46,938 nt of DNA, taken from contig CACBXG010000010.1 in the NCBI GenBank assembly GCA_902543145.1, positions 1 to 46,938 of the forward strand. Reading direction: 5' to 3'. How positions within the stretch are numbered: the stretch's first letter is position 1; every line of letters starts with the position of its first letter. Source of the stretch: an uncultured SAR116 cluster alpha proteobacterium (GTDB taxonomy: Bacteria > Pseudomonadota > Alphaproteobacteria > Puniceispirillales > Marisalimonadaceae). The notes beneath the pieces are model-generated. The model saw only the letters and a list, made by a program, of their open reading frames with translations. It was not told where the DNA came from and ran no database searches. Of this stretch, positions 1-7,770 are shown in pieces. The position numbers and the translations under genes are program-made.

Positions 1-259
1 TTGATTTCCCTATTTTATAACCTTTATTAATTAATTTAGTAAATAATCTAGAAACAGAGTTGGTTGGCTCTGCACAGTATTTTTGTTCGGTAACAAATCT
101 ATCATTTACAGCAAATTCACTTAAAAAAATTTCTTCAGAATTATCAGATTTTAATTTGTAGTGAAGTATCCCATTAAGATGTTTTTTACCAGTTATCGAA
201 TAAACTATATCTAAATTGTCTTTCTTATAAATTTTTGTATTTAATTCAATTTCTGTCAT
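1..259 (-). CDS. Hypothetical protein, 3'-truncated by the window edge
   Basis: An open frame starts at an ATG at 259 on the minus strand and runs off the left edge without a stop, giving 86 codons. A GAGGT Shine-Dalgarno-like sequence lies about six bases upstream of the ATG, which supports this start. The visible protein begins MTEIELNTKIYKK and is polar, with no signal peptide, membrane segment or motif that I recognise. It diverges from the regulator gene at 565, so the two share the gap between them. I cannot assign a family. Codon use resembles that of the neighbouring genes. Confidence 0.55.
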   Translation of the reverse strand, partial: MTEIELNTKIYKKDNLDIVYSITGKKHLNGILHYKLKSDNSEEIFLSEFAVNDRFVTEQKYCAEPTNSVSRLFTKLINKGYKIGKS

Positions 260-382
260 TATAAGTACCTCATTAACCCTAATACGCAAATGAAATTCTA
301 TTCCATTTTATCGCAAAGAAGTGGCCTAACAAATAATCGAAAGAAATTATATTGTTTTTATTAAATAGTCAATCAGATATGT

Positions 383-397
383 TTCACGTTTCGTGAA
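383..397. promoter_or_regulatory. Palindrome, candidate operator
   Basis: TTCACG and CGTGAA form a perfect 6-bp inverted repeat around a TTT spacer. It lies midway between two divergent genes, one of which encodes a winged-helix regulator, so an operator for that regulator is a reasonable inference. It loosely resembles a parS half-site pair, but the 3-base insertion breaks the ParB consensus. Confidence 0.3.
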
Positions 398-447
398 CAC
401 ATACTCTTGATTCACAATCCAATTTTAAATTAATTAAACTTGGTTAG

Positions 448-478
448 CTCAGTAAATTTTCCAACTAGCGTTACTGAG
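448..478. repeat. 8-bp inverted repeat (hairpin) upstream of the regulator
   Basis: CTCAGTAA at 448-455 is the exact reverse complement of TTACTGAG at 471-478, with a 15-base loop. A G-T wobble and an A-T pair can extend the stem outward. No T-run follows, so it is not a typical intrinsic terminator. It lies about 90 bases before the regulator start and may be an operator or a leader hairpin. Confidence 0.35.
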
Positions 479-564
479 TTCACTTCATTAACAAGATAAT
501 AATTTCTATGTAGATATTTTTCAAGATTTGTCTTAATCTCAAATAGCTGGTTGGGAGTTATTTT

Positions 565-1038
565 TTGGAAAATAAAATGGAAAAGGTCCTGCAGCAAAAT
601 TTTGTTGCAATTTGGCACCATTTTCTTTCGTTTGAAATTAGTAGATCAAAATTTGCAGTGGAAACTTGGGGTAGTGGAAACGCTTATTTAGTTTTTCAAG
701 TTATTGCTTGGCATCATTTTTTAGTAATGACAGATCAAGCTGAATCTAAAATAAGAGACGAAGCTGTAGAACTATGGTTTCAGCTATCTAAAACTGGGTT
801 CAAGACGCGTAGCATTTTAACTTATAGCCTTATATCATCATTAACTTCCCTAAGTATAGAAACAGTTAGAAGACATGTAAAAAAACTAGAAAAAAATAAT
901 TGGGTTTCTTATTCAAAAAAGGAGGGTGTTAAGTTTAGTCCTAGTAATGAAAATAACAAGTTTCTTGCAGACGTTTTTAATGTTAAAGAAGTCATGGCTT
1001 TGGGACATTTTCTTGATATAATCGAAAAACAAAAATAA
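565..1038 (+). CDS. Winged-helix DNA-binding transcriptional regulator
   Basis: A 157-residue protein. The C-terminal half (about residues 85-130) reads as a helix-turn-helix, with LISSLTSLSIETVRRHVKKL as turn and recognition helix, followed by NNWVSYSKKEGVKFSPS as a wing. This is typical of MarR/ArsR-like winged helices. The N-terminal half is aromatic-rich and contains a near repeat, AIWHHFL and then IAWHHFL. I see no ligand-binding fold. The TTG start at 565 is preceded by GGGAG at a spacing of about seven bases; an ATG four codons later is the alternative. The SDR gene follows after 18 bases, also with a TTG start, so the two are probably co-transcribed. The target is unknown; regulation of the adjacent SDR or of the divergent gene is an inference. 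Confidence 0.65.
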   Translation: MENKMEKVLQQNFVAIWHHFLSFEISRSKFAVETWGSGNAYLVFQVIAWHHFLVMTDQAESKIRDEAVELWFQLSKTGFKTRSILTYSLISSLTSLSIETVRRHVKKLEKNNWVSYSKKEGVKFSPSNENNKFLADVFNVKEVMALGHFLDIIEKQK

Positions 1039-1056
1039 ATATAATAGGTTTAAAAT

Positions 1057-1815
1057 TTGGAAATAGAAAACAAAGTTGTTGTTGTTACAGGTGGATCAGG
1101 CGGTATTGGAAAAGCCTTAGCAAAGAGTTTTATGTATGAGAATGCAAAAGTTGTTATAGTTCTTGATATAAATTTTGATAATTATGTGTCAGAAAGTAAC
1201 AAGCTAATTTCAATAGTTTGCGATGTTACTAATGAAAAGCAGTTAACTAGAATTATTGATAAAATTAATCTTGAATTTGGTCTTATCGATATCTTTTGTT
1301 CTAACGCAGGAATATTTAGTTTAGGAAATGAACAAACACCTATCGAAGATTGGAACAAAAATTGGAATTTACATGTCATGTCACATGTTTTTGCTGCGAA
1401 AAAACTAATACCTGAAATGTTAAAAAGAGGTAGTGGATATTTTGTAAACACATCATCTGCAGCAGGTTTGCTGAGCCATATCGATTCTGTTACATATTCA
1501 ACTACTAAGCATGCTGCTATAGGATTTGCTGAATGGATTGCAATCACCTATGGTAAGCAAGGTATAGGAGTTTCAATTTTATGTCCTCAGGCTGTAGAGA
1601 CAGCCATGACATTTGGTAGAGAAAACGAGGTATCAGCGCTTGATGGCATGATGAAACCAACTCAGGTGGCCTTAGATGTTATAAAAGCTATTAAAGAAGA
1701 AACTTTTCTTATTTTACCACATGAGCAGGTTTTAAGTTACTTTCAAAATAAAGCTAATAATTATTCTAGGTGGATTGGTGGCATGCAAAAATTAAGGCAA
1801 AAACTAAAGCCTTGA
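1057..1815 (+). CDS. Short-chain dehydrogenase/reductase (SDR)
   Basis: A 252-residue classical SDR. The nucleotide-binding loop TGGSGGIG is at residues 11-18, the NAG motif is near 83-85, and the catalytic residues are Ser133/134, Tyr147 and Lys151 in YSTTK. Aspartate at the end of the second beta strand (VLDIN) suggests NAD(H) preference. It probably oxidises an alcohol or reduces a ketone in the cytoplasm; the substrate cannot be read from the sequence. It starts with TTG 18 bases after the winged-helix regulator and ends three bases before the convergent dehydrogenase gene, so there is almost no terminator space. The length is normal for the family. Confidence 0.88.
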   Translation: MEIENKVVVVTGGSGGIGKALAKSFMYENAKVVIVLDINFDNYVSESNKLISIVCDVTNEKQLTRIIDKINLEFGLIDIFCSNAGIFSLGNEQTPIEDWNKNWNLHVMSHVFAAKKLIPEMLKRGSGYFVNTSSAAGLLSHIDSVTYSTTKHAAIGFAEWIAITYGKQGIGVSILCPQAVETAMTFGRENEVSALDGMMKPTQVALDVIKAIKEETFLILPHEQVLSYFQNKANNYSRWIGGMQKLRQKLKP

Positions 1816-1818
1816 ATT

Positions 1819-2889
1819 TTAAATTGCATCTGCTATCGCAGAACCACAACTAATTGTGTTTGCTTTTCCTCCTAAGTCGCCAGTTCTATACTCTTCTTTT
1901 TCTAAAACTTCTTCTATTGCTCTAACAATATGCTCTGATGCTTCTTTAAATCCAAGATATTCAAGCATCATAGCACCTGCCCAAATTTGTCCAACTGGGT
2001 TGGCAATTCCTTTTCCAGCAATATCTGGCGCAGATCCGTGAACTGGTTCAAATAATGATGGAAATTTTTTTTCAGGGTTGATATTACCAGATGGAGCAAT
2101 ACCTATTGTACCAGTACAAGCAGGACCTAAATCTGATAAAATATCACCAAATAAATTTGAAGCTACTACAACATTAAATTTGTCAGGGTTAAGTACAAAA
2201 TGTGCACAAAGTATATCAATATGATATTTATCCCATTTAACTTCTGAGTATTGTTTGGCCATTTCTTCAACCCTTTCATCCCAATAGGGCATGGTTATAG
2301 AAATACCATTAGATTTTGTAGCAGATGTTAAATATTTTTTTTCTGTTTTACTTGCTAATTCAAATGCAAATTTTAGAACTCTATCTACGCCTACTCTGGA
2401 CATGACGGTTTCCTGCATCACTATTTCTCTTTCAGTATCTGGATACATTTTGCCACCTATAGAAGAGTATTCTCCTTCAGTGTTTTCTCTGATAATATAA
2501 AAATTTATATCCCCTGGTTTCCGATTTGCAAGAGGGGAAGGAACTCCAGGCATTAATTTAACTGGTCTAAGATTTATATATTGATCAAACTCTCTTCTAA
2601 ACTTTAATAATGATCCCCATAATGAAATATGATCAGGGATTTTATCTGGCCAACCTACTGACCCAAAAAATAGAGCATCGTGATCTCCAATTTTCTGCTT
2701 CCAATTATCTGGCATCATTTGACCATGTTTTGAATAATATTCATAAGAGCTAAAATCAAAATGATCAAAATGTAAATTTATACCATATTTGTTAGAAACT
2801 ATATTCAATACTTTTAGAGCTTCCGGCATTACCTCTGTCCCAATACCATCTCCAGGTATTACGGCAATATTATATTTGTTTTTTTGCAT
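1819..2889 (-). CDS. ttuC: Tartrate/D-malate dehydrogenase-like, NAD-dependent beta-decarboxylating dehydrogenase
   Basis: A 356-residue member of the isocitrate/isopropylmalate dehydrogenase family. Visible motifs are PGDGIG at residues 12-17, RENTEGEY near 134-141, a catalytic Lys192 in TKSNG, the metal-binding aspartates Asp225, Asp249 and Asp253, and HGSAPDI at 284-290, which fits NAD rather than NADP. The RENTEGEY form is typical of the TtuC/DmlA branch, which oxidises tartrate or D-malate and can decarboxylate meso-tartrate to glycerate. The gene starts 21 bases after the NIPSNAP gene with an AGGAAG ribosome site, so the two form a minus-strand operon. A second copy of the family is at 44199 and a more distant one at 37511. 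Exact substrate is uncertain. Confidence 0.85.
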   Translation of the reverse strand: MQKNKYNIAVIPGDGIGTEVMPEALKVLNIVSNKYGINLHFDHFDFSSYEYYSKHGQMMPDNWKQKIGDHDALFFGSVGWPDKIPDHISLWGSLLKFRREFDQYINLRPVKLMPGVPSPLANRKPGDINFYIIRENTEGEYSSIGGKMYPDTEREIVMQETVMSRVGVDRVLKFAFELASKTEKKYLTSATKSNGISITMPYWDERVEEMAKQYSEVKWDKYHIDILCAHFVLNPDKFNVVVASNLFGDILSDLGPACTGTIGIAPSGNINPEKKFPSLFEPVHGSAPDIAGKGIANPVGQIWAGAMMLEYLGFKEASEHIVRAIEEVLEKEEYRTGDLGGKANTISCGSAIADAI

Positions 2890-2910
2890 AAAATCTTCCT
2901 AATTAGTTTT

Positions 2911-3222
2911 TTAAGGTGTCCATGGTGCAGCTGTCATTAGCTTGTTTTCCTGTGTCAAAACAAGTGGCCTAAATTCTAAGGCAAACCTTATGAAGTCCTT
3001 ATCATTATATATAGTTTTCCACAATTCTCTTCTACTATTATCATCTTTGAATTGCCAGACGTGAATTATTTGATTTAATGCACCAACATCACCAATATAA
3101 TATCTTATAATATTATCCTCATATTTTTTTAAAGCTGGCCAACCTAAATCTTCATAAATTTTTATTGCTGCTGACAATTTACCAACATGTAATGTATAAG
3201 TTCTTAATTCAAAAATTTTCAA
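2911..3222 (-). CDS. NIPSNAP family protein
   Basis: A protein of about 103 residues with the dimeric alpha/beta-barrel pattern of NIPSNAP domains: an FELRTYTL opening strand, a hydrophobic HVWQFKD strand, then RRELW and a closing strand with FRPLVL. The function of the family in bacteria is poorly defined. A longer frame begins at TTG 3234, but GGAGG at 3232-3228 lies inside it and sits five bases before the TTG at 3222, so I place the start at 3222. It heads a two-gene minus-strand operon with the tartrate dehydrogenase-like gene. It diverges from the hydroxyacid oxidase at 3321. The pairing suggests a role in hydroxy-acid metabolism, by inference only. Confidence 0.72.
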   Translation of the reverse strand: MKIFELRTYTLHVGKLSAAIKIYEDLGWPALKKYEDNIIRYYIGDVGALNQIIHVWQFKDDNSRRELWKTIYNDKDFIRFALEFRPLVLTQENKLMTAAPWTP

Positions 3223-3264
3223 TATTTCCTCCAATTTAAAATAAACTTTTTATCAACTGCATTA

Positions 3265-3293
3265 TTGAGTTTAATTATATTTTATTTAATAAT
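3265..3293 (+). promoter_or_regulatory. Predicted sigma-70 promoter for the 2-hydroxyacid oxidase gene
   Basis: TTGAGT at 3265-3270 and AATAAT at 3288-3293 are separated by exactly 17 bases, each close to the consensus hexamer. The predicted start near 3300 leaves a leader of about 20 bases that carries AGGAAG five bases before the ATG at 3321. In such AT-rich DNA chance matches are common, so this is moderate evidence. Confidence 0.4.
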
Positions 3294-3320
3294 ATACATT
3301 AGAAATAATAGGAAGATTTA

Positions 3321-4460
3321 ATGGAAATTTTAGAAATTAAAGATTTAGAAACGTTAGCAAAAAAACGTGTTCCCAAGATGTTTTTTGATTATGTAAATTC
3401 TGGTTCATGGACTGAAACAACATACAATGAAAATGTTTCTGACTTTCAAAAGATTAAACTAAGGCAAAGGGTTGCAATTGATATGTCAAATAGAACTCTT
3501 GAAACTAAGATGATTAATCAGCCTGTTTCAATGCCAGTAGCAATTGCTCCAACAGGTTTGACAGGAATGCAAAGAGCAGATGGAGAAATATTAGCTGCAC
3601 AAGCAGCAGAAGAATTTGGTATTCCTTACACTTTATCAACTATGAGCGTTTGTTCTATTGAAGCAGTAGCTGAAAAAACAAAAAAACCCTTTTGGTTTCA
3701 ACTTTATGTTATGAAAGATAAAAAATTCATGGAACGTCTCATTGATAGAGCCAAAGAAGCTAAATGTAGTGCTTTAGTTTTAACACTTGATTTACAACTT
3801 TTAGGTCAAAGACATAAAGATTTAAGAAATGGACTATCAACTCCACCCAAATTAATACCCAAGCATATATATCAAGTATTAACCAGGCCTATGTGGTGTT
3901 TAAGAATGTTAAGAACTAAAAATCATTTTTTTGGAAATATTGTTGGTCATGTTGAAGGAATAAAAGACGTAAGATCTTTGGGTTCTTGGATAAGCACTCA
4001 GTTTGATCAAAAACTTGATTGGAAAGAAGTAGATTGGATTAGGAAGAGGTGGGGTGGTAAATTAATAATAAAAGGCATTTTAGATTCTGAAGATGCTCTG
4101 TTAGCTTCCAAAACAGGAGCTGATGCTATAATTGTTTCCAATCATGGAGGAAGACAACTTGATGGGGCATCCTCTACTATTAATATTTTACCTGAAATAG
4201 TAGATAAGTTAGGTAAACTTGTTGAAGTTCATCTCGACGGAGGTATAAGATCTGGTCAGGATGTTATAAAAGCATTGTGTTTAGGAGCAAAAGGAACATA
4301 TATTGGTAGAGCATTTTTGTATGGTTTAGGAGCTCTTGGAAAAGAAGGTGTAACAAGAGCTCTTAACATCATTAAAACAGAAGCAGATATGACAATGGCT
4401 CTATGTGGTAGAAGAGATATACACGATTTAAATAGAGATAATATATATAGCCATAAATAA
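3321..4460 (+). CDS. FMN-dependent alpha-hydroxy-acid oxidase/dehydrogenase (L-lactate or glycolate type)
   Basis: A 379-residue TIM-barrel enzyme of the LldD/glycolate oxidase family. The active-site signature SNHGGRQLDG places the catalytic histidine at residue 275. Other family marks are APTG near 76-79, TLDLQLLGQRHKDLRNG near 155-171, LDGGIRSGQDVIKAL and GRAFLYGL near the FMN phosphate site. It oxidises a small L-2-hydroxy acid to the 2-keto acid and passes electrons to oxygen or quinone. LldD itself prefers L-lactate, but glycolate, mandelate or other 2-hydroxy acids are possible. The start is supported by AGGAAG. It diverges from the NIPSNAP/tartrate dehydrogenase pair, which gives a hydroxy-acid theme at this locus. 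Confidence 0.88.
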   Translation: MEILEIKDLETLAKKRVPKMFFDYVNSGSWTETTYNENVSDFQKIKLRQRVAIDMSNRTLETKMINQPVSMPVAIAPTGLTGMQRADGEILAAQAAEEFGIPYTLSTMSVCSIEAVAEKTKKPFWFQLYVMKDKKFMERLIDRAKEAKCSALVLTLDLQLLGQRHKDLRNGLSTPPKLIPKHIYQVLTRPMWCLRMLRTKNHFFGNIVGHVEGIKDVRSLGSWISTQFDQKLDWKEVDWIRKRWGGKLIIKGILDSEDALLASKTGADAIIVSNHGGRQLDGASSTINILPEIVDKLGKLVEVHLDGGIRSGQDVIKALCLGAKGTYIGRAFLYGLGALGKEGVTRALNIIKTEADMTMALCGRRDIHDLNRDNIYSHK

Positions 4461-4510
4461 TTCAGTTGAAATTTATAATTTTAATTTTGAATTTAGCTTA
4501 ATTCTAATAA

Positions 4511-5473
4511 TTAACAATTATTTAATTGTTGAAATATTGCGACAGCGGCTTCACTCATTTCTTTTATACATGTTAGAGCTGTTGGCAATTGTACAGAATT
4601 ACTTACAAAAGCATGCATTTGACCCGGAAACAGACGATAATGAACTTCATTTCCAAAAGACAAAAGTCTTCTTTTATAAGCATCACCTTCATCAACTAGA
4701 GGGTCTAGACCGGCTCCGAAAATATAAGTTGGTGGCATATTTTTTAAGTTAGGCGTTAAAATTGGAGATGCCCTCCAATCTACTTGTTCTTCATAAGAGT
4801 TTAAATAATGATCCACAAAATACTCTATGGTTTTTTTATTAAGGATCATTCCCTCGAGTTCTATATCCATGGATCTTCTGCACATAGTCATATCTACCCA
4901 CGGATAAACTAAAATTTGACCATGTACTTTTGGGATGATTTTATCTCTTGACATAATCGCGCCAACAGTTGCTAAAGCACCACCTGCACTATCTCCACAC
5001 AAAATGATTTTATTTTCATCAATTTTAAGTTCACTTGAGATCTTTATAATTTCTGTAATTGCATCTTTTGTTTCAGTAATTTGAGATGGAAATTTGTATT
5101 CAGGAGCAAGTTTATAATCAACTGCAATTACTATAGCATTGGTTTGCTTGCAAAGATGTCTACATACTAAATCATGGCTTTCAAGATCACCCATCACAAA
5201 GCCGCCTCCATGAAAATATATTATTAAAGGTAACTTATCTTTATTAATGTTATGAGAAGATTTGTTAAGATATTTTCTTAGTGGAATAGTCCCAAGAGTA
5301 CCGTTAACTGATAAATCTTCTACATTTGTTATATCAACTTTCAACTCTTCAGGAGTTTCTGCCATTTTTGCTCTTAAAGCTCTAAGTTCTTGCGGAGTAA
5401 AGCTCTCAAGAGCAGGTGCATTATTATTTATACGTTCATTAATTAAAGCTTGTGTATCTTTATCAATTTGCAT
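4511..5473 (-). CDS. Alpha/beta hydrolase, HSL-type esterase
   Basis: A 320-residue hormone-sensitive-lipase (family IV) esterase. The oxyanion motif HGGG is at residues 88-91. The nucleophile is Ser162 in GDSAGG, and the other catalytic residues are probably Asp257 in GLDPLVDEG and His287 in MHAF. Such enzymes hydrolyse short-chain acyl or aryl esters in the cytoplasm, and the natural substrate is unknown. The ATG at 5473 is the first in frame. The gene converges on the hydroxyacid oxidase; the end of its coding sequence contains a perfect 8-2-8 AT-rich palindrome (4513-4530) that may help end transcription. It diverges from the manganese exporter. Confidence 0.88.
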   Translation of the reverse strand: MQIDKDTQALINERINNNAPALESFTPQELRALRAKMAETPEELKVDITNVEDLSVNGTLGTIPLRKYLNKSSHNINKDKLPLIIYFHGGGFVMGDLESHDLVCRHLCKQTNAIVIAVDYKLAPEYKFPSQITETKDAITEIIKISSELKIDENKIILCGDSAGGALATVGAIMSRDKIIPKVHGQILVYPWVDMTMCRRSMDIELEGMILNKKTIEYFVDHYLNSYEEQVDWRASPILTPNLKNMPPTYIFGAGLDPLVDEGDAYKRRLLSFGNEVHYRLFPGQMHAFVSNSVQLPTALTCIKEMSEAAVAIFQQLNNC

Positions 5474-5565
5474 GTAGTTTCTCTTTTATATTTATATATT
5501 TATAACCATATCAAAATTTATTTTAAATCAAATATTTTAAATCTTAATTAATTTTAAAACACTAA

Positions 5566-5587
5566 AAAGTTAGATATAGCTAACTTT
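5566..5587. promoter_or_regulatory. 22-bp palindrome, MntR-like operator
   Basis: AAAGTTAG at 5566-5573 and CTAACTTT at 5580-5587 are perfect 8-bp inverted arms around the 6-bp spacer ATATAG. The 8-6-8 geometry, with AAA and TTT ends and TAG/CTA inner ends, is that of the known enterobacterial MntR operator. It lies ten bases upstream of a TTGACG -35 element of the gene for an MneA-like manganese exporter, a position more usual for an activator than a repressor. The regulator gene itself is not in the window. Confidence 0.6.
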
Positions 5588-5596
5588 ATTAGTATA

Positions 5597-5627
5597 TTGA
5601 CGTCATCAATGTAGTGTGCAATATATG
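5597..5627 (+). promoter_or_regulatory. Predicted sigma-70 promoter for the manganese exporter
   Basis: TTGACG at 5597-5602 matches the -35 consensus at five of six positions. The -10 is less clear: AATATA at 5620-5625 has a 17-base spacer, and TATATG at 5622-5627 a better sequence but a 19-base spacer. A suboptimal spacing would suit a promoter that needs an activator, as in MerR- or MntR-activated genes. The TGACGTCA palindrome at 5598-5605 overlaps the -35. Confidence 0.4.
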
Positions 5628-5655
5628 GTGTGTAAACAAATTTTATTGAAGATAC

Positions 5656-6825
5656 ATGAATTATAACTCATCAAAGGTCAACATATATCCATTTATTATT
5701 AGGTATCAGCAAGTATTTAGTTATTTGTTTTTATTTGTTGGAGTTTATCTGTTTTTTAATATGGATAATCAGACATGGGAAATTATAAAATCATCAGTTT
5801 CTGATGCTTACATAGGTGTTACCAGTTTTGTGGCTGGAACATTATTGCTTTTTTTTACATTAGAGAAGTATCTAAAAATTGATGTAAAAAAAATTCTCTT
5901 AAATAAACCAAAATTAGAAGTCTTTATAAGTTCTTTTCTTGGAGCTCTCCCAGGCTGTGGCGGAGCAATTATTGTTTTAACTCAATACTCAAGAGGCAAA
6001 GCATCGTTTGGATCTGTTGTTGCAGCTTTGACTGCGACAATGGGTGATGCGGCTTTTCTGTTAATTGCAAGAGAACCAATAACTGGATTATTAATTCTAT
6101 TTATTGGTTTTTTTGTAGGATATGTTTCAGGTTTACTAGTTAATTCAATTCATGGGAAGAGTTTTATGAAGATGAATGGTTGTGATTTGATTAGATTAAA
6201 TTGTAAACCATCAAAGTATAAAACATCAAAAACTTTAGATTTAATCTGGCTAACCTTAATGATACCGGGCATGATTTTTGGAATTTTATCAGCTTTTCAA
6301 ATTGATCTTGATGCCTATTTCTCAAATAATTTTATTGAGAATCCAATAACATTTTTTGGCTTTTTTGCAGGTTCTCTGTGTTTTATTATGTGGATTATAC
6401 CAATCATTAGTGGTTTTAAGTATAATCCTTCAGGACCTAATGAAAAGATAATTAGAAGAACTGTTTCAGATACCAACTTTATAACAGGTTGGGTTATTTT
6501 AGCTTTTCTTGCTTATGAATTAACAGTTCATTTTGGAGGTTTTAATTTAGAAACTATCTTTAAATCATATTATATATTAATTCCATTTATTGCTATTCTG
6601 ATAGGTTTTTTACCTGGTTGTGGACCACAAATATTAGTTACCACTCTATACTTAAATGGTATAATACCGTTATCTGCACAAATAGGTAATGCAATTTCAA
6701 ATGACGGTGATGCTTTGTTTCCTGCAATTGCATTGCACCCCAAAGCTGCCTTCATAGCTACAATCTACTCAGGTTTTCCAGCAATAATTGTTAGCTATGG
6801 TTTCTTGTTTATATTTGAATTTTAA
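5656..6825 (+). CDS. mneA: Putative manganese exporter, MneA/ArsP_2 (DUF2899) family
   Basis: A 389-residue polytopic membrane protein with about ten hydrophobic segments. Two copies of an LPGCG motif, at residues 98-102 and 319-323, are each followed about 30 residues later by GDAAF or GDALF, which shows an internal duplication. This pattern belongs to the family called putative manganese transporter or 10TM heavy-metal exporter; the Vibrio member MneA exports manganese. It would protect the cell by pumping excess Mn(II) out across the inner membrane. The start ATG has only a weak GAAGA ribosome site. The gene stands alone, and the MntR-like palindrome and promoter upstream fit metal-dependent control. 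Which metal it carries is inferred from family and operator, not shown. Confidence 0.8.
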   Translation: MNYNSSKVNIYPFIIRYQQVFSYLFLFVGVYLFFNMDNQTWEIIKSSVSDAYIGVTSFVAGTLLLFFTLEKYLKIDVKKILLNKPKLEVFISSFLGALPGCGGAIIVLTQYSRGKASFGSVVAALTATMGDAAFLLIAREPITGLLILFIGFFVGYVSGLLVNSIHGKSFMKMNGCDLIRLNCKPSKYKTSKTLDLIWLTLMIPGMIFGILSAFQIDLDAYFSNNFIENPITFFGFFAGSLCFIMWIIPIISGFKYNPSGPNEKIIRRTVSDTNFITGWVILAFLAYELTVHFGGFNLETIFKSYYILIPFIAILIGFLPGCGPQILVTTLYLNGIIPLSAQIGNAISNDGDALFPAIALHPKAAFIATIYSGFPAIIVSYGFLFIFEF

Positions 6826-6955
6826 AATTTAGTTATTTTTTCAATCATTATGGTATTTTCTTTAATTTAATAATAAGTGATACTTGATGAAAGGAAATTG
6901 TATAGTTAGTATGAATTACCACTTCAAAATTCTAATCAAAAATAAAGTATGCTAA

Positions 6956-7768
6956 ATGAATTTTAAACCAGCGAATATACCTTCTAATGATGCACTTAGG
7001 GTTAAAGCAGTTCAAAGGACTGGTGTATTAGATGAAAGTAAAGAGGAGTTATATGATATTTACTGTTTCCTCGCAAAAGAAATAACTGGTTGTCCAGTAA
7101 GTTGGACTGGGGTTATTGATAATGAAAAACAGTTTGTTTTAGCAAGAGATGGTTTTCCAGATGAAGTACCAATGGAGATGCCAAGAGACCAAACACTCTG
7201 TCAATTTGCAATTGAAAAAACAGAACCTTTAATCATAAATGACATGACTATTGACTTTCGTTTTAAGAACCATCCAGCTGTTGTTGATTTTGGAGTAAAA
7301 TTCTATGCAGCATTTCCCGTTACCACTTCAGATGGTTATACTCTTGGAACGTTATGCGTAAGTGATAATAGAGTAAGAAGATTAACAAAAAACAAAATTA
7401 AATTATTAAAAGGTTTGGCTTCGAAGTTGTCGTATCAACTAGAAGTACAAGTTAATCAAAGAAAAGGCACTGCTGAATCTGTAATTAATATATTAGACAA
7501 ATTAATTGGAAATTTTAAAAACCTTCAAATAATAGAAGCAATTACAATTTTAAAATTTATTATAAATGAACAGATTTCAAGAGAAGATGAAGAGTTATTA
7601 ATGCAATTTGGTATTGCTATTAAAAAGAATGATATTCTTGAACTATCTTCACAAGGGAAGAATTTAAAATCAGAATTAAACCTGAACATAGGAACATTGA
7701 AACGTATAAAAAATCTTTCATCTGATAATCAACAACTTATGAATATGTTAGATCAAATTAAAGGTTAA
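6956..7768 (+). CDS. GAF-domain sensory protein
   Basis: A 270-residue soluble protein. Residues about 10-165 match a GAF domain of the type found at the N terminus of bacterial signalling proteins: RVKAVQRTGVLD, SWTGVIDNEKQFVLARDG, a DQTLCQFAI segment, INDMTID.RF and LGTLCVSDN. No histidine kinase, GGDEF or HTH domain follows; the remaining 105 residues are mostly helical and charged, and may mediate dimerisation or partner binding. It abuts the next small gene by two bases, so the two are probably co-translated. The ATG follows directly on the stop of a 22-codon frame (6887-6955) and has no Shine-Dalgarno sequence. Ligand and output are unknown. Confidence 0.75.
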   Translation: MNFKPANIPSNDALRVKAVQRTGVLDESKEELYDIYCFLAKEITGCPVSWTGVIDNEKQFVLARDGFPDEVPMEMPRDQTLCQFAIEKTEPLIINDMTIDFRFKNHPAVVDFGVKFYAAFPVTTSDGYTLGTLCVSDNRVRRLTKNKIKLLKGLASKLSYQLEVQVNQRKGTAESVINILDKLIGNFKNLQIIEAITILKFIINEQISREDEELLMQFGIAIKKNDILELSSQGKNLKSELNLNIGTLKRIKNLSSDNQQLMNMLDQIKG

Positions 7769-7770
7769 AA

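Larger units (their letters stand above)
260..564. other. Intergenic region between divergent genes, with two inverted repeats
   Basis: This 305-base gap separates the partial gene ending at 259 from the regulator starting at 565. It holds a short palindrome at 383-397 and a hairpin-forming inverted repeat at 448-478, both listed separately. A 63-codon minus-strand frame at 430-621 overlaps the regulator start and looks spurious. I see no tRNA, terminator with a T-run or convincing sigma-70 promoter. The region probably holds the divergent promoters and an operator for the regulator. Confidence 0.5.

Noticed and set aside
381-400. Possible parS site
   Set aside because: The half-sites resemble TGTTTCACG/CGTGAACA, but three extra bases separate them and the right arm is one base short. 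No parA or parB gene is present.
430-621. 63-codon minus-strand frame upstream of the regulator
   Set aside because: It overlaps the start of the better-supported regulator gene, has no recognisable motif and no ribosome site, and covers the hairpin region.
4513-4530. Perfect 8-2-8 palindrome as an intrinsic terminator
   Set aside because: It is almost wholly A-T, has a two-base loop and lies inside the end of the esterase coding sequence. A weak role is possible, but I do not call it a terminator.
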